Part shown: positions 14,099 through 21,636 of the stretch, one piece after another
How the letters are laid out: every line of letters begins with the position of its first letter
Position numbering within the stretch: the first letter of the stretch is position 1
NCBI GenBank assembly: GCA_018713255.1
Contig: DVFL01000022.1
Coordinates: 1-43,974 of the forward strand
Length of the DNA: 43,974 nucleotides
Direction: 5' to 3'
Source: Candidatus Cottocaccamicrobium excrementipullorum
GTDB taxonomy: Bacteria; Bacillota; Clostridia; Lachnospirales; Lachnospiraceae
Program-made: the position numbers and the translations under genes
The notes under the pieces: model-generated
Databases searched by the model: none
Seen by the model: the letters and a program-made list of their open reading frames with translations, nothing else
Told to the model about the DNA's origin: nothing

Positions 14099-14110
14099 TT
14101 TAGCGTATAC

Positions 14111-14641
14111 TTGACACCAGCAGATGACCTAGGACGAATTGTGGTTCCCAAGGAGATCCGCAGGACCCTCAGGCTGCGGGAGGGAACGCCCCTGGAGATA
14201 TTTACGGACCGGGAAGGAGAAATTATCCTGAAAAAATATTCCCCTATGGTAGAGCTGACTGCCTTCGCCGGTCAATATGCGGATGCCATGGCCCAGTCCA
14301 CAGGTTTAATGGTCTGCATTACGGATCGTGACCAGGTGATCGCGGTGGCGGGCGGACCGAAAAAGGAGCTGATGCAGAAGAATATCAGCCGGCAGCTGGA
14401 ACAGTTGATTAATGAGCGGCAGACAGTCTGCGCGGGAAAGGATGACAAGGCCTTTATTCCGTTGATTGACGAGGAACTAGAAGGCGTAACGGCTCAGGTG
14501 GTGACGGCAATTCTCTGTGAAGGCGACGCCATCGGGGCAGTAGCGGTGTTAAGCCGCGAACCTAGAGTTCGGTTCGGAGATGCAGAGATTAAACTGGTTT
14601 CCACTGCGGCGGGATTTTTAGGAAGACAGATGGAGAGCTGA
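14111..14641 (+). pseudogene. spoVT: spoVT, 5' end removed by the element
   Basis: SpoVT is an AbrB-type transcription factor with a GAF domain that acts in spore development, in the forespore in species studied. From DDLGRIVVPKEIRRTLRLREG onward the SwapPed-hairpin DNA-binding domain and the GAF domain (about 60-175) are intact and highly conserved. Known SpoVT proteins begin with about ten residues ending in RRI before DDLGR; here these are absent and the codons before GAT (14123) come from the element. The only start (TTG 14111) has no ribosome site and lies directly behind a terminator, so expression is unlikely unless the element leaves. The GC-rich codon usage equals the chromosomal side. 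The true join lies between about 14,100 and 14,125. Confidence 0.88.
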
Positions 14642-14642
14642 G

Positions 14643-14740
14643 GAAGCGAAACTGAAGAAACGAAGCCGAGGAAACGAAGCCGAGGAAACAAAGCTGAGGG
14701 AGTTAAGCTGAAGGAGCCGAGTTAAGGGCGTTAAGCCAAA
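14643..14740. repeat. Degenerate 14-bp tandem repeat, about seven units
   Basis: Two exact units GAAACGAAGCCGAG (14657-14670, 14671-14684) are flanked on both sides by progressively diverged 14-mers (GAAGCGAAACTGAA before; GAAACAAAGCTGAG, GGAGTTAAGCTGAA, GGAGCCGAGTTAAG, GGCGTTAAGCCAAA after). The array starts two bases after the spoVT stop codon and ends before the terminator. Confidence 0.8.
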
Positions 14741-14776
14741 GGTGCTTGGGCTAAAAGAAGAAAATGCGAGAGCAAA

Positions 14777-14825
14777 AGCCGGAACTGTTATGCAGCAATG
14801 CAGCACAGCAGCTCCGGCTGATTTT
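14777..14825. terminator. Terminator hairpin between convergent spoVT and the AIM24-like gene
   Basis: AGCCGGAACTG (14777-14787) pairs with CAGCTCCGGCT (14809-14819) with one mismatch. GATTTTAT follows on the plus strand and TTTTGCT on the minus strand, so it may serve both convergent genes. Confidence 0.65.
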
Positions 14826-14856
14826 ATAATGGGCAAATGATAGGGGCCCGGCGGTT

Positions 14857-15537
14857 TTATCCGTTGTTGGAGGGCATCCGGGAGATGATCCGTCCCGCGA
14901 AATCTCCGAAGTTGAGGGTTTGGAGAATGATTTTCCCTGGGCCGGTGAGTTTGGTGAGGAAAAGGCCTTCGCCGCCGAAAAAGATGTTGCCCAGGCCTTT
15001 TACCATTTCAGCCTCGAATTCTACGGTGTTTTCAAAAGCTACCACATTTCCTGTATCTACATACAGAACTTCGCCTGGGGCCAAAGTTTTTTCCACTGCA
15101 TCTCCATCTACTTCCAGGAATACCATGCCTGTCCCGGAAAGCTTCTGGAGGATAAATCCTTCGCCGCCGAAAAAGCCGGAGCTGAGTTTTTTCGTAAAGG
15201 TAACTTCCAGAGAGACGGTGGACTGGGCGCAGAGAAAAGCGCCTTTCTGGATGGTCATGGAATCGACATGATCCAGGCTTAGGGGAAGCACGGAGCCGGG
15301 AACTGTGGTGGAAAAGGCGATCTGACCGGGTTTTGTGGCCTTATAGGTAGCCATAAAAAAGGATTCGCCGGAGAACATACGGCCCAGACCTTTCAGAAAG
15401 CCTCCCCGGGTGCTGGTAGACATTTCGATGCCCTCCGTTTTCCAGGCCATTCCGCCGGACTGGGTGTACATGCTTTCTCCAGCTTCCATGGCGATTTCTA
15501 CTGCCGGAACGGTGCTGCCTACAATGCGATATTTCAT
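14857..15537 (-). CDS. AIM24/TIGR00266-family protein
   Basis: 226 residues, ATG at 15537 behind AAGGAGGT. Known family of cytoplasmic beta-rich (TIM24-like, double-stranded beta-helix-type) proteins of unclear biochemical role; some members are associated with membranes or stress. Visible family pattern: repeated GEGFILQKLSGTGMVFLEVDGDA and GGEGLFLTKLTGPGKIILQTL, plus the N-terminal SGGMAWKTEGIEM and GRMFSGESFFMATY. No signal peptide. It is convergent with spoVT and shares a terminator with it. Monocistronic as far as can be seen. Confidence 0.85.
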   Translation of the reverse strand: MKYRIVGSTVPAVEIAMEAGESMYTQSGGMAWKTEGIEMSTSTRGGFLKGLGRMFSGESFFMATYKATKPGQIAFSTTVPGSVLPLSLDHVDSMTIQKGAFLCAQSTVSLEVTFTKKLSSGFFGGEGFILQKLSGTGMVFLEVDGDAVEKTLAPGEVLYVDTGNVVAFENTVEFEAEMVKGLGNIFFGGEGLFLTKLTGPGKIILQTLNFGDFAGRIISRMPSNNG

Positions 15538-15842
15538 ACATACCTCCTTGTACGTAAGGCGCTGCGTAAAACAGCTGCCATTAATATCCTGTTCGAAGAA
15601 CAGGGGCTGCTCCTATCATACCATAGGCTGCGTTTATTTTCCATGGACGGAAAAGGGCTTTTATGCTATAATGGGTAAAATAGGCGAAAAGAAACAGCGC
15701 TGGTTCTGCCGGTCCACAGGCGTTTGTCAAAGAAACAGGTGGCGGCAGGAGCCGTGCCTTTCTTTTTTCATGCCGCCGAAAGGCGGGGCCGCTGGTGGGA
15801 GAACAGCGGCAGTAAGGGTGAGGTTCAAAGGAGAAATCAACA
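15538..15842. other. Divergent intergenic region with structured gdpP leader
   Basis: Besides the gdpP promoter it contains an RNA leader of about 165 nt with several GC hairpins: GCCGCC-gaaa-GGCGG near 15772-15787 and GCCGCTG/CAGCGGC (15788-15794/15804-15810), preceded by GGCGGCAGGAGCC. I do not recognise a named riboswitch in it. No small gene was found. Confidence 0.5.
15644..15672 (+). promoter_or_regulatory. Promoter of the gdpP-rplI-dnaB operon
   Basis: TGGACG (15644-15649), 17 bp, then an extended -10, TGCTATAAT (TATAAT 15667-15672). The start of transcription would leave a leader of about 165 nt before gdpP. Confidence 0.7.
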
Positions 15843-17891
15843 ATGAAAAAAAAGATTCCGGTCAAAGGACGGCTGAGTGTTTATCTTCAGTGGCCTTTGA
15901 TTTTGTCGGCTTTGCTGATTGTGGGAACCATGGCGGTGGGGGCTGTTCATACCACAGCAGGAGCGGTGATGAGTGTGTTCACCATTCTGTATATCCTGAT
16001 TGCCATGGGGATTTATTTTTACCAGAAGAAGAATGTCTTAGCCGGACTGGTCGAATTTTCCTCCGAATATGCCTGGATCCAAAAGCAGCTTTTATGGGAG
16101 ATGATGCAGCCTTATGCTATTGCGGATGACAGAGGAAGGCTTCTGTGGGTGAATGAAGCCTTTGGAAATCTTCTGGGGCTGGATCGGCACAGCCGCAAGA
16201 GTTTAGTCTCCATGTTCCCGGAAATAACCAGGGAGGTTCTGGAGAAAAAGGATGAGGTAGTTTCTATTCATACGGAGTATGGAAACCGAAATTACCGCAT
16301 GGATTTAAAATGGGTGGCATTAAAAGATGCCGCTTCATTAAACCAGGTGCTTGGCCAGGATTTTTCCCAGGAGTATCTGCTTACGGTGTATCTGGCGGAC
16401 GAGACGGAGATTCTCCATTACAAAAAGGAGATTGACAACCAGAAGATGGTGGCCGGCCTGATTTATCTGGATAATTACGATGAAGCGCTGGAGAGCGTGG
16501 AGGAGGTGCGCCGCTCGCTGCTGACAGCACTGGTTGATCGTAAGATCAACAAATACATTTCCGCGATGAATGGAATTGTAAAAAAACTGGAAAAAGACAA
16601 ATATTTCTTTGCGGTGAAGCAGCAGTATGTGGAGCGGATTAAGGCAGATCGGTTCTCTATTCTGGAAGAGGTTAAGACCGTGAATATCGGCAACGAAATG
16701 GCGGTTACGTTAAGTATCGGCATGGGAATGAACGGAGAGACTTACAGCCAGAACTATGAGTATGCCAGAGTGTCCATTGACATGGCGTTAGGCCGGGGCG
16801 GCGATCAGGCGGTGATTAAGGACGGAGAGCGAATTCAGTATTTTGGCGGCAAGGCGCAGCAGGTGGAAAAGAGCACCAGAGTGAAAGCCAGAGTGAAAGC
16901 CCATGCCCTCCGCGAGCTGATGGAGAACAAGGATCGTCTGTTGATTATGGGCCATAAGATGGCGGATATTGATTCCTTCGGCGCTGCCATGGGAATTTAC
17001 CGCATTGCTACCGCCATGAACAAAAAAGCCAATATTGTGATCAATGATGTGACCACCTCGGTTAAACCGATGATGGACCGGTTTATTGGAAATCCGGATT
17101 ATCCGGAGGATTTATTCTTAAAAGGCCAGAAGGCGGCGGAGCTGGTGGACGCCAGCACCATGCTGGTAGTGGTAGATGTAAACCGGCCCAGCATTACTGA
17201 TGCGCCGGGACTGCTTAAGCTGGTGAAGACTATTGTGGTGCTGGATCACCATCGCCAGAGCAGTGAAATCATTGACAATGCAGTGCTTTCTTACGTGGAG
17301 CCCTATGCTTCATCCGCCTGTGAGATGGTGGCGGAAGTGCTGCAGTACATTGCAGACGGGATTCGGATCAAGCCCGCAGAGGCAGACGCCATGTATGCGG
17401 GCATTGTGATCGATACCAATAATTTTGTTAACCAGACCGGCGTCAGAACCTTTGAGGCAGCTGCATTCCTGCGGAGAAACGGCGCTGACGTTACCCGGGT
17501 GAGGAAGCTTTTCCGGGATAATATGGCGGAATATCAGGCGAAGGCGGAGGCTGTCCGCCGGGCGGAGGTGTACCGAGGCGTATTTGCCATCAGTACTTGT
17601 CCGTCAGAGGGCTTGGCCAGCCCTACGATTGTAGGTGCTCAGGCGGCCAATGATCTTTTGGAGATCAACGGCATTAAAGCCTCTGTGGTGCTGACGGAGT
17701 ACAATCACATTATCTATGTCAGCGCCCGCTCCATTGATGAAGTGAATGTTCAGGTGATGATGGAGCTGTTAGGCGGAGGCGGGCATCGGGCAGTGGCCGG
17801 AGCCCAGCTTACAGGGATGACCATGGATGAGGCCAGAGCCAAGATTAAGATTGCCATTGATGAAATGTTAGAGAAAGGGGAAGTATCGTAA
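15843..17891 (+). CDS. gdpP: Cyclic-di-AMP phosphodiesterase GdpP (YybT family)
   Basis: Membrane-anchored enzyme that hydrolyses c-di-AMP to pApA. 682 residues from ATG 15843 (AAAGGAG upstream). Two membrane helices (about 14-60), a PAS-like domain (about 85-165), a degenerate GGDEF (about 200-330; no GGDEF motif remains, as usual for the family), then DHH (from about 365: [30 protein letters not shown] near 467) and DHHA1 ending in [12 protein letters not shown] (about 642). All metal-binding aspartates and histidines expected are present. Its stop overlaps the rplI start (TAATG). The gdpP-rplI-dnaB order is conserved in Firmicutes. Confidence 0.93.
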   Translation: MKKKIPVKGRLSVYLQWPLILSALLIVGTMAVGAVHTTAGAVMSVFTILYILIAMGIYFYQKKNVLAGLVEFSSEYAWIQKQLLWEMMQPYAIADDRGRLLWVNEAFGNLLGLDRHSRKSLVSMFPEITREVLEKKDEVVSIHTEYGNRNYRMDLKWVALKDAASLNQVLGQDFSQEYLLTVYLADETEILHYKKEIDNQKMVAGLIYLDNYDEALESVEEVRRSLLTALVDRKINKYISAMNGIVKKLEKDKYFFAVKQQYVERIKADRFSILEEVKTVNIGNEMAVTLSIGMGMNGETYSQNYEYARVSIDMALGRGGDQAVIKDGERIQYFGGKAQQVEKSTRVKARVKAHALRELMENKDRLLIMGHKMADIDSFGAAMGIYRIATAMNKKANIVINDVTTSVKPMMDRFIGNPDYPEDLFLKGQKAAELVDASTMLVVVDVNRPSITDAPGLLKLVKTIVVLDHHRQSSEIIDNAVLSYVEPYASSACEMVAEVLQYIADGIRIKPAEADAMYAGIVIDTNNFVNQTGVRTFEAAAFLRRNGADVTRVRKLFRDNMAEYQAKAEAVRRAEVYRGVFAISTCPSEGLASPTIVGAQAANDLLEINGIKASVVLTEYNHIIYVSARSIDEVNVQVMMELLGGGGHRAVAGAQLTGMTMDEARAKIKIAIDEMLEKGEVS

Positions 17892-18337
17892 TGGATATTG
17901 TATTATTAGAAGATGTAAAATCCTTAGGCAAGAAGGGACAGGTGGTAAAAGTAAATGACGGCTATGCCCGAAATTTTATTCTGCCCAAGAAATTAGGGGT
18001 GGAGGCTACGCCTAAGAATTTAAATGAATTAAAGCTTCAGAAGGCCAATGCGGAGAAGGTTGCGGCACAGCAGCTGGCGGAGGCCAAGGCGTTGGCAGAA
18101 AAGCTGGCTGGTTTATCAGTAACCGTTTCCATGAAGGCGGGAGAAGGCGGAAGAGCTTTCGGTTCCGTGTCGGGAAAAGAAATCAGCAAGGCGATTTCTG
18201 AGCAGCTGAAATTAGATATTGATAAGAAGAAATTCCAGCTTCCGGAGCCTCTTAAGACGTTTGGCACTCATGAAGTGCCCATTAAGCTTCACAAGGATGT
18301 GACGGCAAAGCTGGCGGTAAAAGTAGTGGAGGCATGA
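17891..18337 (+). CDS. rplI: 50S ribosomal protein L9
   Basis: 148 residues, the normal length. N-terminal rRNA-binding domain [19 protein letters not shown]...[10 protein letters not shown] with GVEAT, long connecting helix (about 45-75, Ala/Lys/Glu-rich) and C-terminal domain with [15 protein letters not shown] overlaps the gdpP stop by one base, indicating translational coupling. dnaB follows after 4 bp. Confidence 0.97.
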   Translation: MDIVLLEDVKSLGKKGQVVKVNDGYARNFILPKKLGVEATPKNLNELKLQKANAEKVAAQQLAEAKALAEKLAGLSVTVSMKAGEGGRAFGSVSGKEISKAISEQLKLDIDKKKFQLPEPLKTFGTHEVPIKLHKDVTAKLAVKVVEA

Positions 18338-18341
18338 TTTT

Positions 18342-19676
18342 ATGGATGAAGCGCTGTTAAAGCGGGTGCTTCCTCACAGTGTAGAGGCAGAGCAGTCGGT
18401 GATCGGTTCCATGTTAATGGACCGGGAGGCTATTATCTCTGCCTCTGAAATTATTACGGCAGATGATTTTTACCAGCACCAGTACGGCGTTATGTTTGAA
18501 GCCATGGTAGAGCTGTTTAATGAAGGAAAACCAGTGGATCTGGTCACACTGCAGAACCGGCTGAAGGAAAAGGATGTTCCGCCGGAGGTAAGCAGCCTGG
18601 AGTTTGTCCGGGATATTATTACCACCGTTCCTACTTCGGCTAATGTAAAATCGTACGCCAATATTGTCCGGGAGAAGGCGGTGCTCCGCCGCCTGATCCG
18701 GGTGAATGAGGAGATTGCCAACACCTGCTATGCGGGAAAGGAGAAGCTGGAGGATATTCTGGCGCATACGGAGAAATCCATCTTCGATCTGCTTCAAAGC
18801 AGAAATTCAGGAGAATTTGTGCCTATCCGCCAGGTGGCCTTAAATGTTCTGGAAAAGATTGAGGCCGCATCGAAATCCGGGGGAAATGTTACCGGAATTC
18901 CCACCGGCTTTATTGATCTGGACTATAAGACATCAGGGATGCAGCCGTCCGATCTTATTCTTCTGGCAGCCAGACCTTCCATGGGAAAGACGGCTTTTGT
19001 GCTGAATCTGGTGGATTATGTGGCAGTGCGCAAGGGACTTCCTTGTATGGTTTTCAGTCTGGAGATGTCCAAGGAGCAGCTGGTGAACCGTATGCTTTCC
19101 ATGGAATCTAATGTAGATTCACAGAAGCTGCGGACAGGAAATCTTACGGATGCAGACTGGGATGCCGTGGTAGAAGGCATTGGCATTATTGGCAATTCCA
19201 AACTGATTATTGATGATACTCCTGGTATTTCCATCACTGAACTGCGGAGTAAATGCCGGAAAATGAAGCTGGAGTATGGGCTGCAGATGATTATTATTGA
19301 CTATCTGCAGCTGATGACTGGTTCTGGGCGGACCAGCGATAACCGGCAGCAGGAAATTTCCGAAATTTCCCGTTCTTTAAAGGCTTTAGCCAGGGAGATG
19401 AATGCTCCGGTTATTGCCCTTTCCCAGTTAAGCCGGGCCTGCGAGACCAGACAGGATCACCGCCCCATGCTTTCAGACCTTCGTGAATCAGGGGCCATCG
19501 AGCAGGATGCGGATGTGGTAATGTTTCTATATCGGGATGATTACTACAATAAAGATACAGATAAGCCGAATGTGGCAGAGGTGATTATCGCAAAACAGAG
19601 AAACGGCCCCATCGGCACGGTAGAGCTCCTTTGGCGGCCGGAATTTACCAAGTTTGTCAATATGGCAAGGACGTAA
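18342..19676 (+). CDS. dnaB: Replicative DNA helicase DnaB
   Basis: Hexameric 5'-3' helicase of the replisome (called DnaC in Bacillus). 444 residues: N-terminal DnaG-interacting domain (LPHSVEAEQSVIGSMLMD, about 10-105), linker helix, RecA-like ATPase with Walker A ARPSMGKTAF (about 207-216), Walker B LQMIIIDYLQLM and DRRESGAIEQDAD-type arginine-finger region (SDLRESGAIEQDADVV). Third gene of the gdpP operon; a strong terminator follows. No intein or other insertion. Confidence 0.97.
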   Translation: MDEALLKRVLPHSVEAEQSVIGSMLMDREAIISASEIITADDFYQHQYGVMFEAMVELFNEGKPVDLVTLQNRLKEKDVPPEVSSLEFVRDIITTVPTSANVKSYANIVREKAVLRRLIRVNEEIANTCYAGKEKLEDILAHTEKSIFDLLQSRNSGEFVPIRQVALNVLEKIEAASKSGGNVTGIPTGFIDLDYKTSGMQPSDLILLAARPSMGKTAFVLNLVDYVAVRKGLPCMVFSLEMSKEQLVNRMLSMESNVDSQKLRTGNLTDADWDAVVEGIGIIGNSKLIIDDTPGISITELRSKCRKMKLEYGLQMIIIDYLQLMTGSGRTSDNRQQEISEISRSLKALAREMNAPVIALSQLSRACETRQDHRPMLSDLRESGAIEQDADVVMFLYRDDYYNKDTDKPNVAEVIIAKQRNGPIGTVELLWRPEFTKFVNMART

Positions 19677-19744
19677 GGGAAATTATCTGGATTAAAAGCG
19701 GACAAGGCCCCAGCGGCAGTTTAAGTTAAGGAAGAGAAGAAAAT

Positions 19745-19787
19745 CCTGTCCTGAAGGAGAGCAGTACCTTCAGGGCAGGATTTTTTT
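19745..19787 (+). terminator. Terminator of the gdpP-rplI-dnaB operon
   Basis: CCTGTCCTGAAGG (19745-19757) pairs with CCTTCAGGGCAGG (19767-19779) along 13 positions with one G-U pair, 9-nt loop, then ATTTTTTT. Confidence 0.9.
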
Positions 19788-19810
19788 GCCTGGAAGGCCT
19801 GGCGGGAACG

Positions 19811-19839
19811 TGGACAGGAAAGGACAACTGTGCTATGAT
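19811..19839 (+). promoter_or_regulatory. Promoter of the sua5 gene
   Basis: TGGACA (19811-19816), 17 bp, TATGAT (19834-19839). A GC-rich dyad (GGCCAG...CTGGCC, about 19873-19896) lies in the leader before the start codon at 19935. Confidence 0.7.
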
Positions 19840-19934
19840 GGCTATGATTACAACGAGAAGGTGAAAGGGCCGGCCAGAGCGGCGCAGCGCTGGCCTGACC
19901 ATGCCTGATAATAAGAGAAAGAAAGTGCTGAAGA

Positions 19935-21095
19935 ATGGAAACGAAACGAGTGATCATTAGGGATGCGGCTCATCCTAAGGAAGAGGAGCTTCGGGAAGCT
20001 GCACAGATTTTACAGCAGGGAGGCCTGGTGGCCTTTCCAACGGAAACAGTCTATGGATTAGGGGGAAACGCCTTGGATGAAACTGCCGCCAAGCGGATTT
20101 ATGCTGCCAAGGGAAGACCGTCGGACAATCCTTTGATTGCCCATATTTCTTCAATGGAGGAACTTCTGCCGTTAGTCAGCAGGATTCCTGAGGCAGGCCG
20201 GCGGCTGGCAGAACGGTTTTGGCCGGGTCCTTTGACCATGATTTTTCCCAAGAGTGAACAGGTGCCTTTCAGTACTACAGGAGGACTGGACACGGTGGCG
20301 GTGCGGATGCCCAGCGATCCGGTGGCGATGAAGCTGATTCGCATGGCTGGAGTGCCGGTTGCTGCGCCCAGCGCAAATACTTCAGGGCGGCCCAGCCCCA
20401 CCACTGCAGATCATGTGTGGGAGGATTTAAACGGAAAGATTGAGATGATCGTGGACGGCGGAGCGGTGGGAATCGGCGTGGAGTCCACTATTGTTGATGT
20501 GACAGGACCTGTTCCGGTGATTTTAAGACCGGGCTTTATTACATTGGAAATGCTTCAGGAAATGTTTGATCAGGTGAAGATTGATCCGGCGATTTTAGGA
20601 CCAATGGCGGATGGAGTGCGCCCGAAGGCGCCGGGAATGAAATACAAGCATTACGCTCCCTTAGGGCAGCTTACTTTGGTGGAACTGAAAGAGGAAACAA
20701 AAAAAGCTCTTCATACGCCGGGAAGTTCTCAATGGCAGGAAGTAGAGGAAGCAGCCCAAAAGCGTGGAATCAGCCTTGAACATGCAGATCTGGAAAGCAT
20801 TTATATGGCTCTTCAGACAGATAAACTGGCGGCAGAGAAGGAGAAGCAGGGGGCAAAAACAGGAGTAATTTGTACAGAGGAAACCGAAAAGTTCTATGAG
20901 ACCAAACTGAAAGGCCGGATTGGGCAGAGGGCCCAGGCCGATACGGTTGCCCACAATCTGTATCGGGTGCTGAGAGATTTTGATGATCTTCAGGTGGAGT
21001 ACATTTATTCAGAGAGCTTTGCTGGAGACCATCTTGGGCAGGCCATTATGAACCGGTTAAATAAGGCGGCGGGATATCATATTATTTATGTTTAG
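19935..21095 (+). CDS. sua5: L-threonylcarbamoyladenylate synthase (Sua5 type)
   Basis: Makes threonylcarbamoyl-AMP from Thr, bicarbonate and ATP for the t6A37 modification of ANN-decoding tRNAs. 386 residues: YrdC-like catalytic domain (about 1-215; GGLVAFPTETVYGLG, KGRPSDNPLIAHI, PSANTSGRPSPT, VESTIVDVT, LRPGFI) and a Sua5 C-terminal domain (about 230-386; MKYKHYAP at the junction). The length identifies the two-domain Sua5 form and not the short TsaC. The ribosome site is weak (GAAAG...GAAG). Overlaps the next frame only through an unlikely early start of comEB. Confidence 0.93.
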   Translation: METKRVIIRDAAHPKEEELREAAQILQQGGLVAFPTETVYGLGGNALDETAAKRIYAAKGRPSDNPLIAHISSMEELLPLVSRIPEAGRRLAERFWPGPLTMIFPKSEQVPFSTTGGLDTVAVRMPSDPVAMKLIRMAGVPVAAPSANTSGRPSPTTADHVWEDLNGKIEMIVDGGAVGIGVESTIVDVTGPVPVILRPGFITLEMLQEMFDQVKIDPAILGPMADGVRPKAPGMKYKHYAPLGQLTLVELKEETKKALHTPGSSQWQEVEEAAQKRGISLEHADLESIYMALQTDKLAAEKEKQGAKTGVICTEETEKFYETKLKGRIGQRAQADTVAHNLYRVLRDFDDLQVEYIYSESFAGDHLGQAIMNRLNKAAGYHIIYV

Positions 21096-21117
21096 GCGAA
21101 GAAAGGAGAAGGAGCGG

Positions 21118-21612
21118 ATGACGCACAAGAGAGAGGATTATATTACTTGGGATGAGTATTTTATGGGGGTGGCCTATCTTTCTGGAAAACGATCCAAGGA
21201 TCCCAGCACACAGGTAGGGGCCTGCATTGTCAGCCAGGACAACAAGATTTTATCCATGGGATACAATGGTTTTCCTAAGGGGTGTTCAGACGATGAATTT
21301 CCCTGGGGAAAAGAACATGAGCAGGATGACCCTTATAATTCCAAGTATTTTTATTCCACCCACAGCGAACTGAACGCGATTTTAAATTACCGGGGAGGGA
21401 GCCTGGAAGGAAGTAAACTTTATGTAACGTTGTTCCCCTGCAATGAGTGCGCCAAGGCCATTATCCAGGCGGGAATTAAAACGGTGATCTATGCTTGTGA
21501 TAAATATGGAGATACCCCGGCAGTGCGGGCGTCCAAACGGATGTTGAATGCCGCCGGCGTTCGGTATTACCAGTATGAACCCTCTGGGCGGATCATTGAA
21601 ATTCATGTATAA
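21118..21612 (+). CDS. Deoxycytidylate deaminase (ComEB-like)
   Basis: Zn-dependent deamination of dCMP to dUMP, feeding thymidylate synthesis. 164 residues from ATG 21118, with AAGGAG 9 nt upstream; an earlier in-frame ATG (21088) overlaps sua5 and lacks support. Zinc site: THSELNAI (His and catalytic Glu) and PCNECAKAI. Also typical are DPSTQVGACIV and GYNGFPKG. Same operon direction as sua5, 22 bp apart. Confidence 0.9.
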   Translation: MTHKREDYITWDEYFMGVAYLSGKRSKDPSTQVGACIVSQDNKILSMGYNGFPKGCSDDEFPWGKEHEQDDPYNSKYFYSTHSELNAILNYRGGSLEGSKLYVTLFPCNECAKAIIQAGIKTVIYACDKYGDTPAVRASKRMLNAAGVRYYQYEPSGRIIEIHV

Positions 21613-21636
21613 AGCCCTGGGAATGTGAGGAGAAAT

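Larger units (their letters stand above)
1..14110. mobile_element. Right-hand part of an integrated element with three serine recombinases, inserted in spoVT
   Basis: Seen: an AT-rich stretch of accessory genes (regulators, toxin-like gene, ParB-like proteins, zinc-ribbon miniproteins) ends with three tandem large serine recombinases and a terminator. Directly after that, spoVT resumes in mid-gene without its N-terminus. To the right all genes are conserved chromosomal genes with higher GC. Known: large serine recombinases integrate elements at short, specific sites and are usually encoded at one end. Inferred: the right boundary lies between about 14,100 and 14,125; the left boundary is outside the window, since no 5' part of spoVT was found here. 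No relaxase, coupling protein or type IV secretion gene is visible, so whether it is an ICE, a mobilisable element or a defective island cannot be decided. Confidence 0.8.

Noticed and set aside
14100-14125. Search for a direct repeat (attL) of the spoVT junction in bases 1-14,000
   Set aside because: No convincing second copy found by eye; the left end of the element is most likely outside the window. This is not evidence of absence.
15541-15842. ydaO/c-di-AMP riboswitch before gdpP
   Set aside because: The leader is structured, but the conserved sequence blocks of that riboswitch were not recognised.
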